Origin: Sediminibacterium salmoneum NBRC 103935
GTDB lineage: Bacteria > Bacteroidota > Bacteroidia > Chitinophagales > Chitinophagaceae
NCBI RefSeq assembly: GCF_000511175.1
Contig: NZ_KI866530.1
Span: 2,791,422-2,830,644 of the forward strand
Direction: 5' to 3'
DNA: 39,223 nt
Every line of letters starts with the position of its first letter. Position 1 is the stretch's first letter. Position numbers and translations under genes: made by a program. Under the pieces are notes generated by a model. The model was not told where the DNA came from. It searched no databases and was given only the letters and a program-made list of their open reading frames with translations. Shown here in pieces: positions 7,357-14,702 of this stretch.

Positions 7357-8802
7357 TTAACTGGCAATAGAGGATTGTTCTCTTTTTAATAATTGCTGAA
7401 GGGTTAGTACCATTCCTGTACATAGCCAGAACAGTCCTCCGATTTTATCGGTTTCAATCAGGTCGCTTGAACCATTCAGTGATGCAATCATCATTAAAAC
7501 AATTCCGGTAACCAGGGAAATCTTCCGGTAATAATTTTGCTGAAAACTGTGATACAATTTTTGTGTCTGCAGAATTAAATAAATGATAAGCCCCCCGAAA
7601 ATGATCAGGGCTGGAATGCCTTGTTCCACAGCCAGCAGCAGGTAATAATTGTGTATAGTGGAATGTTCTGGGTTATTGCTTACCCAGGTTTTAAAAGGGG
7701 CAATCGTGTAAGGTTGATAGGATGGATAAAAACTGTTGGCACCAAAACCGGTGATGGGTTTTTCTGCAATCATTCTGAAGCCTGCTACCCAGCGGTGAAA
7801 CCTCTCGGCATTGGATATGTCTTTTAAGCCAACAGTTGCCGATAAATGTGCGGAGAAATTTTCATGGAAAATGGTTTCATCGTGTTCCGGGGCGAAAGCT
7901 AAAAAACGATTGTTGTTGACCAGGAGGACAATGCTAATGCTGGCAGTAATAATTCCTGCAAACAATAGTTGACCCATACGGTTTTTCCGGATGCCATAAT
8001 AACCAATTATACCTACCAGTAAAGCCAGCCAGGCTCCTCTGGAATAGGCAAAGAACAAAGCTACCAGGCCAGTAAATAAAGCAATTTTTACATATTTTTT
8101 TTTGACTGCATTGTCTGTAAAATAAAGAATCAACCAACCTGTAGGTAACAGGCAAACCAGCATGGCAGAATAGTTTACATGGTTTCTGAAAAAAGGAGCC
8201 ATTGCTTTTTTAATGGCTACAAATTCAAATCCATACATCCCATGTCTGATGAGCGCCTGTACTATTACGAACAGCATAGGAATACAGAGCAATAATGCCA
8301 GCTTTTTAAAATTGGGTCTGTTGATATGAATCCAGGCTGTTAAAAAAACAAGCGGTAGAATATACCAGATTTTGGCAAGTATAAATTTGGTAGCCAGCCA
8401 TGTATTTTCTGCATAGCTCATACTGATGAACATCCAGCAAACGTATGCAATCAGCCATTTTCCTATCACTGAATTAATCAGGGAATAAAAGAGATGGGGC
8501 TGATAAATAAAAGAGGCAGAAAGTAACAGTGTTAATACAATGAGTATGGGTTCTCCGGGGAGGTCCATACCCAGGCTGGGTGTAAAATTAAATTCAGTGG
8601 AAAGGGGTAGTACCAATAAATAACACCAGTACAATTGTTCTGTGTTTTTCGTAATCCATTGTGTTACTGGCGTGGCAGTAATCAGAATAAAGGGAACCAT
8701 TAGCCAAAGCGGTTCTTTCCAGCAAATGGCAGCAAAGCAACACAATGCATAAATGCCTGTTGCAATTGCCCAAAGCCATTTTTGATGGATTTTGGTGAGC
8801 AT
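7357..8802 (-). CDS. O-antigen ligase / polymerase family membrane protein (Wzy/WaaL-like)
   Basis: This 481-residue protein has about 10-12 predicted membrane helices. The large periplasmic loop near residues 330-395 carries the family signature around GFGANSFYPSYQPY and HSTIHNYYLLLAVEQG (H-N-x-Y-L-x3-x-E-x-G). An upstream RGAWLALLVGIIGY segment is also typical of Wzy_C/WaaL proteins. These enzymes either polymerise undecaprenyl-linked glycan repeats or ligate glycan to lipid A or protein at the periplasmic face. It starts at the base after the Wzz-like gene ends, so the two are co-transcribed, which favours a polymerase with chain-length control. Sequence alone does not separate ligase from polymerase. 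Confidence 0.85.
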   Translation of the reverse strand: MLTKIHQKWLWAIATGIYALCCFAAICWKEPLWLMVPFILITATPVTQWITKNTEQLYWCYLLVLPLSTEFNFTPSLGMDLPGEPILIVLTLLLSASFIYQPHLFYSLINSVIGKWLIAYVCWMFISMSYAENTWLATKFILAKIWYILPLVFLTAWIHINRPNFKKLALLLCIPMLFVIVQALIRHGMYGFEFVAIKKAMAPFFRNHVNYSAMLVCLLPTGWLILYFTDNAVKKKYVKIALFTGLVALFFAYSRGAWLALLVGIIGYYGIRKNRMGQLLFAGIITASISIVLLVNNNRFLAFAPEHDETIFHENFSAHLSATVGLKDISNAERFHRWVAGFRMIAEKPITGFGANSFYPSYQPYTIAPFKTWVSNNPEHSTIHNYYLLLAVEQGIPALIIFGGLIIYLILQTQKLYHSFQQNYYRKISLVTGIVLMMIASLNGSSDLIETDKIGGLFWLCTGMVLTLQQLLKREQSSIAS

Positions 8803-9654
8803 TTAAAAGGTTCTGGGTTTGTTGCTGGCTAAGATTAACACAATGCTAAAAAGCATTCCAGATAATGCGGCTAAAGGCAGGATAACAGCAAGATCGGGCC
8901 AGCTTTTTTTTGCCGGAGGACTTGCTTTCTCAACTACAATGATAGCAGCAGGGGTAGTAGAAACTGCCAGATCTGTTTCTATTTTGAGTTCGTTGAAACT
9001 ATTAATTTGTTTTAGAATGGCAGCAGATTCAGTTTGCAACAGTTTTTCTTCACTGTTTTTATTCTGCAAAGTCAGCAGATATTGTTTCTTCAGTTGCTGG
9101 ATGTTGCTATCCAGTTGAACACTGATTTGTTGGTAGATGTTTTTCCAGATAGCCTGCAGTGAGTTACCTGTTTGCGTAGCAATAAAATTAGCTATAGCTG
9201 CTGCAGTATCTCTGTTTTGATGGGTACTACGAATAATCAGTTCATTATTGACTGATTTACCCAACCAGATATCTTTCCTGAATTTTTCAAGTGTTTTGAA
9301 TTCGGTAAGTTGCTCGTCTTTTTCGTTGATGGTATAATAATCCTTCAGGTTGAATTGTCTCATGACCTGTTTTAAGCTGGTGTCGGTTTCTGCCATACTC
9401 AATAATCTATCCACATCGTCTCCATTGCCAAAGAAAGAGTATAAGTGCTGTATGGAAGGATTCATCAGCCTTGCTTTATCTGCCAGAACGGAGTTGCCGG
9501 GAAGCAATTTGGTTGTTGCGGTATATTCCGGTTTTATCAGCAAGCTGAAACCCGCAGCTGCAGCCACTGATAGACAGGAAAACAATAGAATTATTTTCCA
9601 TTTTTTAATTAATAAATTGCTTAGCTCTGTTATATTAAACGTTGCGGTGTTCAT
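8803..9654 (-). CDS. Wzz-type polysaccharide chain-length determinant
   Basis: The protein starts MNTATFNITELSNLLIKKWK, has a first membrane helix (IILLFSCLSVAAAAGFSLLI), and a periplasmic domain with the PEYTATTKLLPG motif after it. A long helical region follows (about 150-235), then a C-terminal helix (about 255-280, LAVILPLAALSGMLFSIVLI) preceded by the Pro-containing PPAKKSWP. This is the Wzz/PCP topology, without a C-terminal kinase. It sets the modal length of a polysaccharide and abuts the polymerase/ligase gene. The reading frame is open further up to a TTG at 9681, but that overlaps the lrp gene; the ATG at 9654 leaves a 10-bp gap and is preferred. Confidence 0.8.
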   Translation of the reverse strand: MNTATFNITELSNLLIKKWKIILLFSCLSVAAAAGFSLLIKPEYTATTKLLPGNSVLADKARLMNPSIQHLYSFFGNGDDVDRLLSMAETDTSLKQVMRQFNLKDYYTINEKDEQLTEFKTLEKFRKDIWLGKSVNNELIIRSTHQNRDTAAAIANFIATQTGNSLQAIWKNIYQQISVQLDSNIQQLKKQYLLTLQNKNSEEKLLQTESAAILKQINSFNELKIETDLAVSTTPAAIIVVEKASPPAKKSWPDLAVILPLAALSGMLFSIVLILASNKPRTF

Positions 9655-9664
9655 GATTGAATGA

Positions 9665-10135
9665 TTAATTTGGACTAACAACTACATTTCTATCCAGACT
9701 TTCTTCCAATGAAATAAAAGTTTCTGTTCTCTCAATTCCTTTTATTTTCTGAAGTTCATCGTGTAAAACAAATCGCAATTCCTGAATGTCCTTACAAACG
9801 ATTTCTGCAAACATGCTGTAATTGCCTGTTGTGTAGTTTAAACGTACAATCTGTTTGATCTTTTTTAACTCCTTGGCTACGGAATCGTACAAGGAACTTT
9901 TTTCCAGGTATATACCAATAAAGGCAATAACATCATAGCCCAGTGATTTGAGGTCTACGGATAATTTTTTACCTTTCACTACTTTTAGTTCTTCGAGTTT
10001 TTTTATTCGTACATGGATGGTGCCACCCGAAACGAATAATTTCTTGCCTAAATCTGCGTAGGAGATTTCAGCGTCCTCCATCATTTCCTGAATTATCTGG
10101 AAATCGAGTTTGTCAAGATTCAATTTAGTGGTCAT
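9665..10135 (-). CDS. Lrp/AsnC-family transcriptional regulator
   Basis: This 156-residue protein has an N-terminal AsnC-type helix-turn-helix (about 5-60: LDKLDFQIIQEMMEDAEISY, then ADLGKKLFVSGGTIHVRIKK) and a C-terminal RAM/Lrp ligand domain (about 70-150, with VRLNYTTGNYSMFAEIVCKD). Length and domains are standard. It is upstream of and co-oriented with the Wzz and O-antigen ligase genes (10 bp gap), so it may share their transcript. An exact -7 box (10162-10169, minus strand) and AT-rich palindromes just beyond it point to its own autoregulated promoter. The effector amino acid and target genes are unknown. Confidence 0.9.
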   Translation of the reverse strand: MTTKLNLDKLDFQIIQEMMEDAEISYADLGKKLFVSGGTIHVRIKKLEELKVVKGKKLSVDLKSLGYDVIAFIGIYLEKSSLYDSVAKELKKIKQIVRLNYTTGNYSMFAEIVCKDIQELRFVLHDELQKIKGIERTETFISLEESLDRNVVVSPN

Positions 10136-10161
10136 TTTGCCGCTTTTATTTAAATAATATT

Positions 10162-10169
10162 CAAATATA
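10162..10169 (-). promoter_or_regulatory. Candidate -7 element TATATTTG of the lrp gene
   Basis: An exact TAnnTTTG match on the minus strand lies 27 bp upstream of the ATG at 10135. Confidence 0.45.
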
Positions 10170-10170
10170 T

Positions 10171-10194
10171 ATCTTAAATTTTAGATAATATCTA
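10171..10194. promoter_or_regulatory. Overlapping AT-rich palindromes, candidate Lrp autoregulatory site
   Basis: ATCTTAAATTTTAGAT (10171-10186) matches its own reverse complement at 14 of 16 positions, and TAGAT-AAT-ATCTA (10182-10194) is a 5+5 bp dyad. Both lie directly upstream of the lrp -7 box, where a repressor would block -33 recognition. Size and AT-richness fit Lrp-type sites; binding is inference. Confidence 0.35.
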
Positions 10195-10243
10195 TATTTT
10201 GACTAAAATGTTTGAAAATTAATTAACGAAAGGCTTTTTGTCT

Positions 10244-10251
10244 TAATTTTG
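10244..10251 (+). promoter_or_regulatory. Candidate -7 element TAATTTTG upstream of the tRNA-like RNA
   Basis: An exact TAnnTTTG match on the plus strand lies 32 bp before the tRNA-like 5' end at 10284. A leader of about 25 nt would then need RNase P processing. No clear -33 TTTG is seen. Confidence 0.4.
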
Positions 10252-10283
10252 ATTTATCAAAGTAACAAATTAGTTCTTTTTAC

Positions 10284-10457
10284 TGTGGGGTGATGAAATT
10301 TTTGGCAGACATACCCTCTTGTCTCGGGGGTGAGGATAACAGGATAAACGTAGTGTAGAGCCGTTTCGGTAGCAATATTGGAACGACCAGGGTCGACCAC
10401 TGAACTTTGCGCTATAGCTAACTGCCTCGTGGAGGTTCGATCCCTCCCCCTACAGCA
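10284..10457 (+). ncRNA. tRNA-like RNA, Leu-type body, anticodon-position GTC, about 100-nt variable region
   Basis: The segment folds as a tRNA by eye. A 7-bp acceptor is formed by TGTGGGG (10284-10290) and CCCTACA (10448-10454), with G10455 in the discriminator position. The 3-bp D stem ATG/CAT (10293-10295/10310-10312) has a Leu-type loop containing GGCAGA. The anticodon stem CCCTC/GGGGG (10314-10318/10326-10330) has the 7-nt loop TTGTCTC. The T arm is GGAGG-TTCGATC-CCTCC (10431-10447). Between the anticodon and T arms lie 100 nt (10331-10430) instead of 4-24; TGAGG/CCTCG close this arm, and it contains small hairpins (CCG-TTT-CGG, CGAC-CAGG-GTCG). A strong terminator follows. CCA is not encoded. 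Whether it is a charged tRNA, a tRNA with removable insert, or a non-decoding RNA is unknown. Confidence 0.6.
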
Positions 10458-10460
10458 TTA

Positions 10461-10493
10461 AAAAGCCCCGGCTCAATTGAGACCGGGGCTTTT
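10461..10493. terminator. Strong rho-independent terminator after the tRNA-like RNA
   Basis: AAAAGCCCCGG (10461-10471) pairs with CCGGGGCTTTT (10483-10493), and the interior CTCAATTGAG is itself palindromic. It sits 3 bp after the tRNA-like 3' end and ends in a T-rich stretch. It can also stop transcription of the convergent TonB receptor gene that ends at 10526. Confidence 0.9.
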
Positions 10494-10525
10494 CTATTTA
10501 GAACGTTTTCATGTTCTTCAATACA

Positions 10526-13096
10526 CTATTTCAAGCGCATTCTCCAGCCTGCATACAACATTCTTCCATTGATGGGTCCCCAAACCAGCGACGCATCAAA
10601 ATACGGACTGAATGGATTGGCGGCGGATACAATCACCCCCTGCTGAAAAAAGTTGGTCAGGTTTTCAGCACCCACATAAAAATCCATATGCTTATTCTTA
10701 CCAACGGTCTTGCTGATTTGTGCTGCCATCAGGTAAAAATCGGGCGATTGGGTCTCGCGCTGAAAAGCAATGGGGTTGCTTGCGGTTGAAGGAATTCGTT
10801 TTTGTCCGTTATAGGTTACGGTATAATTGAATTTCCAGTTGTTCTCGGTTGTGTAATCCAAACTCAGGAAAGCACGATGTTGTGATACAAAGGGTCTTTG
10901 CAGCAATTCATTTCCATAAGTTGTTTTTACATCGAAAAAGCGATAGGCCATTTTTAATTCCAGCTGACTGATGGGCTCCATACTGATTTCGGTTTGAAAG
11001 CTATTGGAATAAGACTTGCCTTTTAAATTATAAAAACGAATTTCATTGGTGGTCTCCAGATCAGTAACTACCTGATTGGTGAAATCATTTCGGTAGAAGT
11101 CAATGGCGAGACTTGCCTTTCTGTTGAAGAGTCTGAAAGACTGATCAAAGCTGATGCCCCTGTTCCAGGCAATTTCAGGATCGAGCCCGTAGGCTTTTCC
11201 TGCAACGCCACCAATAATATTGAGCTGTCTTGCACTAACCAGAATGCCGGTATTCTCTGCAAATATATTTGCGGTGCGTTGTCCTCTTCCTGCACTGAAC
11301 CGGAAAATGCTTCCTTTCACCGGTTCGTATCTGATATGTAATCTGGGAGTTGCAAAAGCCCCGAATAAACTATTATAATCTCCTCTGATACCTGCAACCA
11401 AACTGAATTTTTCCGTTGGTGTATAGGTGTATTCAAAGAATGCACCACTCACGGTTTCTGTTCTTTTATAAGGAGTTACATTGAATACCTCGTCATAGGT
11501 ATCATGCTGCAAACTCATTCCTGTTCTGAACTTGTGATTGGTGTTGCCAATGATGCTCTGATAAATCAGGTTGCTGTAAAAACTATTCTGTTTTGCATTG
11601 TAAATGGTTTTACCAAAATAAGAATCCTGATCGTGGCGAATGGCTGCTATTTGCAAGCCAATGCTTTTGTACACTTTCTGTGGAAACACGTATCCGATTT
11701 TGGCGAATCCTTCATAACGGTTAACATTAATCCCCAAACCATAAATACTATTCGAGTTCTGGTGACGCTTCGGATCAAAATTGGTTTGGCCTCCGGTTTT
11801 GTTGTCCTTCATTACTTTGAATCCGAATTGTGCCATCCATCCTTTTGAATCATTGTACTGATATCTGTTTACCACACTAAACTGGTTGCCGGTTGGTAAA
11901 TCGCGGAAACCATCTTTATTAAAATCTATATTGGCATTGTTTAAAAAGTTGTCGTGTAGTAACAATCCTGCAGACCATTTGCTGCTGAGCTGTGTTTGCA
12001 GATTCAGGTTTAAATCGGTCTTGCCAAATTCATTAATATACATATTCGCCAATAGTCTCTCACCCACTCCTGGCTTCTTGAGCTCTACATTAATTTGTCC
12101 GGCAATACTTTCAAAGCCATTGGCAACCGATCCAACCCCCTTCGTTAACTGAATGGATTCAATCCATGGTCCTGCAATGGAGTTCAGTCCAAGCGGCGTG
12201 GCTAATCCCCTTGGGCCCGGTAAATTTTCTACTGTCAGCTGTGTGTAATTACCACTAAGCCCCAATAACTGAATTTGTTTGGAACCTGTTACCGCATCGT
12301 TGTAGGAAACATCCACTGAAGGGTTGGTTTCAAAACTCTCACTCAGGTTACAGCAGGCTGCTTTTAATAATTCTTTTGCTGTCATAATCTCTGAGCGAAT
12401 AGGGCTGATTGTACTGATATAACTGGATCTGCGTGTATTGGTAACCGTTACGTTGTGCAAAGCCTGGTCATCTGCTAGTATTACTTTTAAAGTAGATGGG
12501 TTTTCTACCGTAAAAGTATCTGCCTTGTATCCAATATAACTAATGATTAGCCGATTGGATGCACTGTTTAACGGGATGCTGAAGTAACCCAGGCTATCGG
12601 TAAGCACACCTCTCTCTGTATTGAGCCATTTTATACTTGCCTGGAACAGTGGATTGAACTGTCCTTTTTTATCTGCTTCCAGTACAATGCCTCTTACTTC
12701 GTCGGTATTGATATTTTCTGCCTCATGTGCTTTCTTGCCTTCGTCGCGATAATGACAACATTCGGGTAAAGCATTATAGACATTGTTTTTTGCTTTTTTA
12801 TTGAGCAGATCATGACCTGCTTCCACAATCCTGTCTTTCACTTTATTCAGGTTGGCAATGGTTGGGAAATATTGTAGCGTGAGTATTTTAGAATCAATAT
12901 CCCATTCTGCCTTTTGTACGCCTTTTCCTTTGGCCGCTTCTTCAATTCTTTCCTTACACATTTCACAGGCGCCTTCTACCCTGAATTGAACAGTTGTATA
13001 AGTAGTATCTGTAGCAGTTTTGTTATTTGTCTGCTGAGCACTTAGGGTAAAACTTACCATCATAAGTGCTAATAAACCTAGTATGTATTTTTTCAT
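10526..13096 (-). CDS. TonB-dependent receptor with N-terminal HMA domain, probable copper/heavy-metal uptake
   Basis: This 856-residue outer membrane receptor has a signal peptide (MKKYILGLLALMMVSFTLSA). A heavy-metal-associated domain covers about 34-97, with the metal motif GACEMCKER (Cys44, Cys47). A carboxypeptidase-regulatory-like domain follows at about 130-210 (VRGIVLEADKKGQF), then a plug (about 235-350, LLGLSGNYTQLTVENLPGPR and GFESIAGQINVELKKP) and a TonB barrel to the C-terminus. Extra Cys pairs are seen in ECCHYRD and KAACCNLSESFE. The HMA fusion and the two upstream Cys/His-rich secreted proteins point to copper or a similar soft metal. It is the last gene of the cluster and ends at the terminator shared with the tRNA-like RNA. 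Confidence 0.9.
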   Translation of the reverse strand: MKKYILGLLALMMVSFTLSAQQTNNKTATDTTYTTVQFRVEGACEMCKERIEEAAKGKGVQKAEWDIDSKILTLQYFPTIANLNKVKDRIVEAGHDLLNKKAKNNVYNALPECCHYRDEGKKAHEAENINTDEVRGIVLEADKKGQFNPLFQASIKWLNTERGVLTDSLGYFSIPLNSASNRLIISYIGYKADTFTVENPSTLKVILADDQALHNVTVTNTRRSSYISTISPIRSEIMTAKELLKAACCNLSESFETNPSVDVSYNDAVTGSKQIQLLGLSGNYTQLTVENLPGPRGLATPLGLNSIAGPWIESIQLTKGVGSVANGFESIAGQINVELKKPGVGERLLANMYINEFGKTDLNLNLQTQLSSKWSAGLLLHDNFLNNANIDFNKDGFRDLPTGNQFSVVNRYQYNDSKGWMAQFGFKVMKDNKTGGQTNFDPKRHQNSNSIYGLGINVNRYEGFAKIGYVFPQKVYKSIGLQIAAIRHDQDSYFGKTIYNAKQNSFYSNLIYQSIIGNTNHKFRTGMSLQHDTYDEVFNVTPYKRTETVSGAFFEYTYTPTEKFSLVAGIRGDYNSLFGAFATPRLHIRYEPVKGSIFRFSAGRGQRTANIFAENTGILVSARQLNIIGGVAGKAYGLDPEIAWNRGISFDQSFRLFNRKASLAIDFYRNDFTNQVVTDLETTNEIRFYNLKGKSYSNSFQTEISMEPISQLELKMAYRFFDVKTTYGNELLQRPFVSQHRAFLSLDYTTENNWKFNYTVTYNGQKRIPSTASNPIAFQRETQSPDFYLMAAQISKTVGKNKHMDFYVGAENLTNFFQQGVIVSAANPFSPYFDASLVWGPINGRMLYAGWRMRLK

Positions 13097-13112
13097 CTTC
13101 TTCTTTTTTACA

Positions 13113-13145
13113 AGTTCCCGATTGCCTTTTCAGCAACCGGGAACT
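13113..13145. repeat. Intercistronic hairpin between the HMBD protein and TonB receptor genes
   Basis: AGTTCCCG (13113-13120) and TTGC (13122-13125) pair with GCAA (13133-13136) and CGGGAACT (13138-13145), with one A/C mismatch and a 7-nt loop. There is no T-run on the minus strand after it, so an mRNA-processing or stability element is more likely than a terminator. Confidence 0.6.
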
Positions 13146-13151
13146 GATTAA

Positions 13152-13442
13152 TTAGTGCTTACTGTGTGCAGGCTTGGCTTCTTTTAAAGCCATGCCGCAT
13201 TTGGTGCATTTAGCATCTTTTTTGGTACTGGTTACATCTGCATGCATAGGGCATACATAGCTTTTTACCGGCGTTAATGCCATTTTACATTTGCTGCATT
13301 TGTCCTTTTCAGAGCCTGTAATTTCAGGGTGCATTGGACAGGAATGCGTAGCTTTTGTGCTGTCCTGTTTTGGAGCAGTTTGCTGTGCATAAGTAGCAAG
13401 GCTTAGGAAACCTGCTAATACAAGCATGATTGTTTTTTTCAT
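13152..13442 (-). CDS. Secreted protein with two heavy-metal-binding (HMBD) repeats
   Basis: This 96-residue protein has a signal peptide (MKKTIMLVLAGFLSLATYAQ) and two copies of the small metal-binding motif CPMHP/A...CxKCxMAL. The first copy is CPMHPEITGSEKDKCSKCKM and the second is CPMHADVTSTKKDAKCTKCG. The second ends in GMAL and the protein closes with a His-rich tail (HSKH). The domain occurs at the N-terminus of copper P-type ATPases and CusB-like proteins and is also found as stand-alone periplasmic proteins in Bacteroidota. It probably binds Cu or a similar ion in the periplasm and may pass it to or from the TonB receptor encoded 55 bp downstream. Confidence 0.85.
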   Translation of the reverse strand: MKKTIMLVLAGFLSLATYAQQTAPKQDSTKATHSCPMHPEITGSEKDKCSKCKMALTPVKSYVCPMHADVTSTKKDAKCTKCGMALKEAKPAHSKH

Positions 13443-13490
13443 GTTGGTTTAATTTATAAATGATAAAGAAGATGCGATGGAACGCGAAAA

Positions 13491-13514
13491 TGCCCGTCTA
13501 ATTGATTAGGGGCA
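13491..13514. repeat. Intercistronic hairpin between the HYC_CC_PP and HMBD genes
   Basis: TGCCC (13491-13495) pairs with GGGCA (13510-13514) and CTAAT (13498-13502) with ATTAG (13505-13509). Read on the minus strand the stem is followed by TTTTCG, so it could be a weak partial terminator or a processing site in the metal operon. Confidence 0.5.
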
Positions 13515-13536
13515 TAAAGGGAGATTAACTACGGTA

Positions 13537-13926
13537 TTAAATTCTGTAGTTGCAATAAAACTGATAAAGCGATACGCCGGAATGAATGAGGGGCGGACCG
13601 TGGATGGGGCTGTTTAGTTGGTTGCCACTGTTTAATTCAGTGATTTCAGCATCAGTAAAAAAGTGAAGCGGCTCGTAATGCTCAAGGAAAGGAGTTACTG
13701 TTTTTGCGGACTGAGCAAAATGCGTGTCCTGCTGTTTTACAAATTTCACCTTGGTTTTACAGCAATCCTTCATTTTGTGTTTCATTCCGCAACTATTCTC
13801 TTCTGCAGGAACAAAACTGATGCTGGTAGACTTTAGTTGGTTGCAACAATAGAATTGCTGTATGCTTACCCCAAAACTGGCGGTAGCATAAATAGTCAGT
13901 AATACTATGAGGCCCCATTTCTTCAC
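13537..13926 (-). CDS. HYC_CC_PP family secreted Cys-rich protein
   Basis: This 129-residue protein has a signal peptide (KKWGLIVLLTIYATASFG), then QQFYCCNQL, a DCCKTK motif, and GPPLIHSG near the C-terminus. That spaced Tyr-Cys, Cys-Cys, Pro-Pro pattern is what I recall for the HYC_CC_PP family of Bacteroidota, which is usually encoded next to metal-linked TonB receptors. It is the first gene of the metal cluster, and its role is probably metal binding in the periplasm (inference). The start is GTG at 13926. A perfect -7 box (TAGTTTTG, 13931-13938) lies only 4 bp upstream, implying a leaderless or very short-leader mRNA. Confidence 0.75.
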   Translation of the reverse strand: MKKWGLIVLLTIYATASFGVSIQQFYCCNQLKSTSISFVPAEENSCGMKHKMKDCCKTKVKFVKQQDTHFAQSAKTVTPFLEHYEPLHFFTDAEITELNSGNQLNSPIHGPPLIHSGVSLYQFYCNYRI

Positions 13927-13930
13927 TTTA

Positions 13931-13938
13931 CAAAACTA
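13931..13938 (-). promoter_or_regulatory. Candidate -7 element TAGTTTTG of the metal cluster
   Basis: An exact TAnnTTTG match on the minus strand ends 4 bp before the GTG start of the HYC_CC_PP gene. It lies back to back with the trmB promoter. AAAAC (13932-13936) / GTTTT (13944-13948) forms a weak dyad over it that could be an operator. Confidence 0.45.
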
Positions 13939-13984
13939 CCATTGTTTTTGAAATTGCCTAGCGGGGAATTGTTAAAATGCCACT

Positions 13985-13992
13985 TATCTTCG
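13985..13992 (+). promoter_or_regulatory. Candidate -7 element TATCTTCG of trmB
   Basis: This is a 7/8 match to TAnnTTTG, 5 bp before the ATG at 13998. It implies that an earlier ATG at 13977 is upstream of the transcript. Confidence 0.45.
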
Positions 13993-13997
13993 CGCTT

Positions 13998-14702
13998 ATG
14001 GGTCAGAAAAAACTAATTCGATTCGAAGCAATTAAAACTTTTCCTAATGTTTTAGAGTATCCTCAGGATATGCAGGGGAAATGGGCTACTTTTTTTAAAA
14101 ACGATAACCCGATTACCCTGGAACTGGCCTGTGGCAAGGGAGAATATGCAGTGGGTTTGGGTAAAATGTACCCCGATCGCAATTTTATTGGCATCGACAT
14201 AAAAGGGAATCGTATATGGCGTGGAGCAAAGACAGCTCTTGATGAAAATCTGACCAATATTGGCTTTGTCCGGTCTCATATCGATAAAATAACCGACTAT
14301 TTTAACCCGGGTGAAGTAGCTGAAATCTGGATTACCTTTCCTGATCCGCAGCTTAGGGGATCCCGATTTAAAAAAAGGCTAACCCATCCCAGGTTTCTTA
14401 GATTGTATCAGACCATTCTTAAAACCGGCGGTTTAATTCACCTTAAAACAGACAGCCCCGATTTGTATCAATTTACCATGACCGTTATCAACTTATTTCA
14501 GTTTGAGTTGTTGTTTTCATCGGATAATGTATATGCTATGGACAAAATTGCTCCGGAGCTTACCATTAAAACACACTATGAAGGGTTGGATATAGCAGGC
14601 AGTAACCGGATACATTATTGTTGCTTTAAATTGAATCAGCCTATTCCGGTGGAAAAAGATGAAATTTTAAAACAATTGATCAGTGAGTCAGCAATTGATT
14701 GA
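13998..14702 (+). CDS. trmB: tRNA (guanine-N7-)-methyltransferase
   Basis: This protein uses S-adenosylmethionine to methylate G46 in the variable loop of tRNAs. The SAM-binding Rossmann motif is LELACGKGEYAVGLG; FIGIDIKGNRIWRGAK and the acidic-Pro motif WITFPDPQLRGSRFKKRLTH are characteristic of TrmB. The last part (HLKTDSPDLYQF) closes the fold. I choose the ATG at 13998 (MGQKKLIRFEAIKTFPNVLE), the usual N-terminus. The in-frame ATG at 13977 would add seven residues and lies before the -7 box. The gene overlaps the following DUF5522 gene by 20 bp. Confidence 0.93.
   Translation: MGQKKLIRFEAIKTFPNVLEYPQDMQGKWATFFKNDNPITLELACGKGEYAVGLGKMYPDRNFIGIDIKGNRIWRGAKTALDENLTNIGFVRSHIDKITDYFNPGEVAEIWITFPDPQLRGSRFKKRLTHPRFLRLYQTILKTGGLIHLKTDSPDLYQFTMTVINLFQFELLFSSDNVYAMDKIAPELTIKTHYEGLDIAGSNRIHYCCFKLNQPIPVEKDEILKQLISESAID

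Noticed and set aside
9655..9681. TTG start for the Wzz-like gene at 9681
   Set aside because: It overlaps the end of the lrp gene by 17 bp and a good ATG is available at 9654.
10336..10424. Group I intron in a tRNA-Leu gene
   Set aside because: The insert is under 90 nt, too short for a group I core, and lies in the variable arm and not the anticodon loop.
10284..10457. tmRNA (ssrA), since a tRNA-like 3' end is followed by a terminator and one frame of the insert reads ...LNFAL then stop
   Set aside because: A proper D arm and anticodon arm are present, the G3-U70 alanine identity pair is missing, the length is about half of a tmRNA, and the tag would lack the usual AA end.
13977..13997. 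Upstream ATG for trmB at 13977
   Set aside because: It lies before a likely -7 box, and the protein from 13998 begins like other TrmB proteins.
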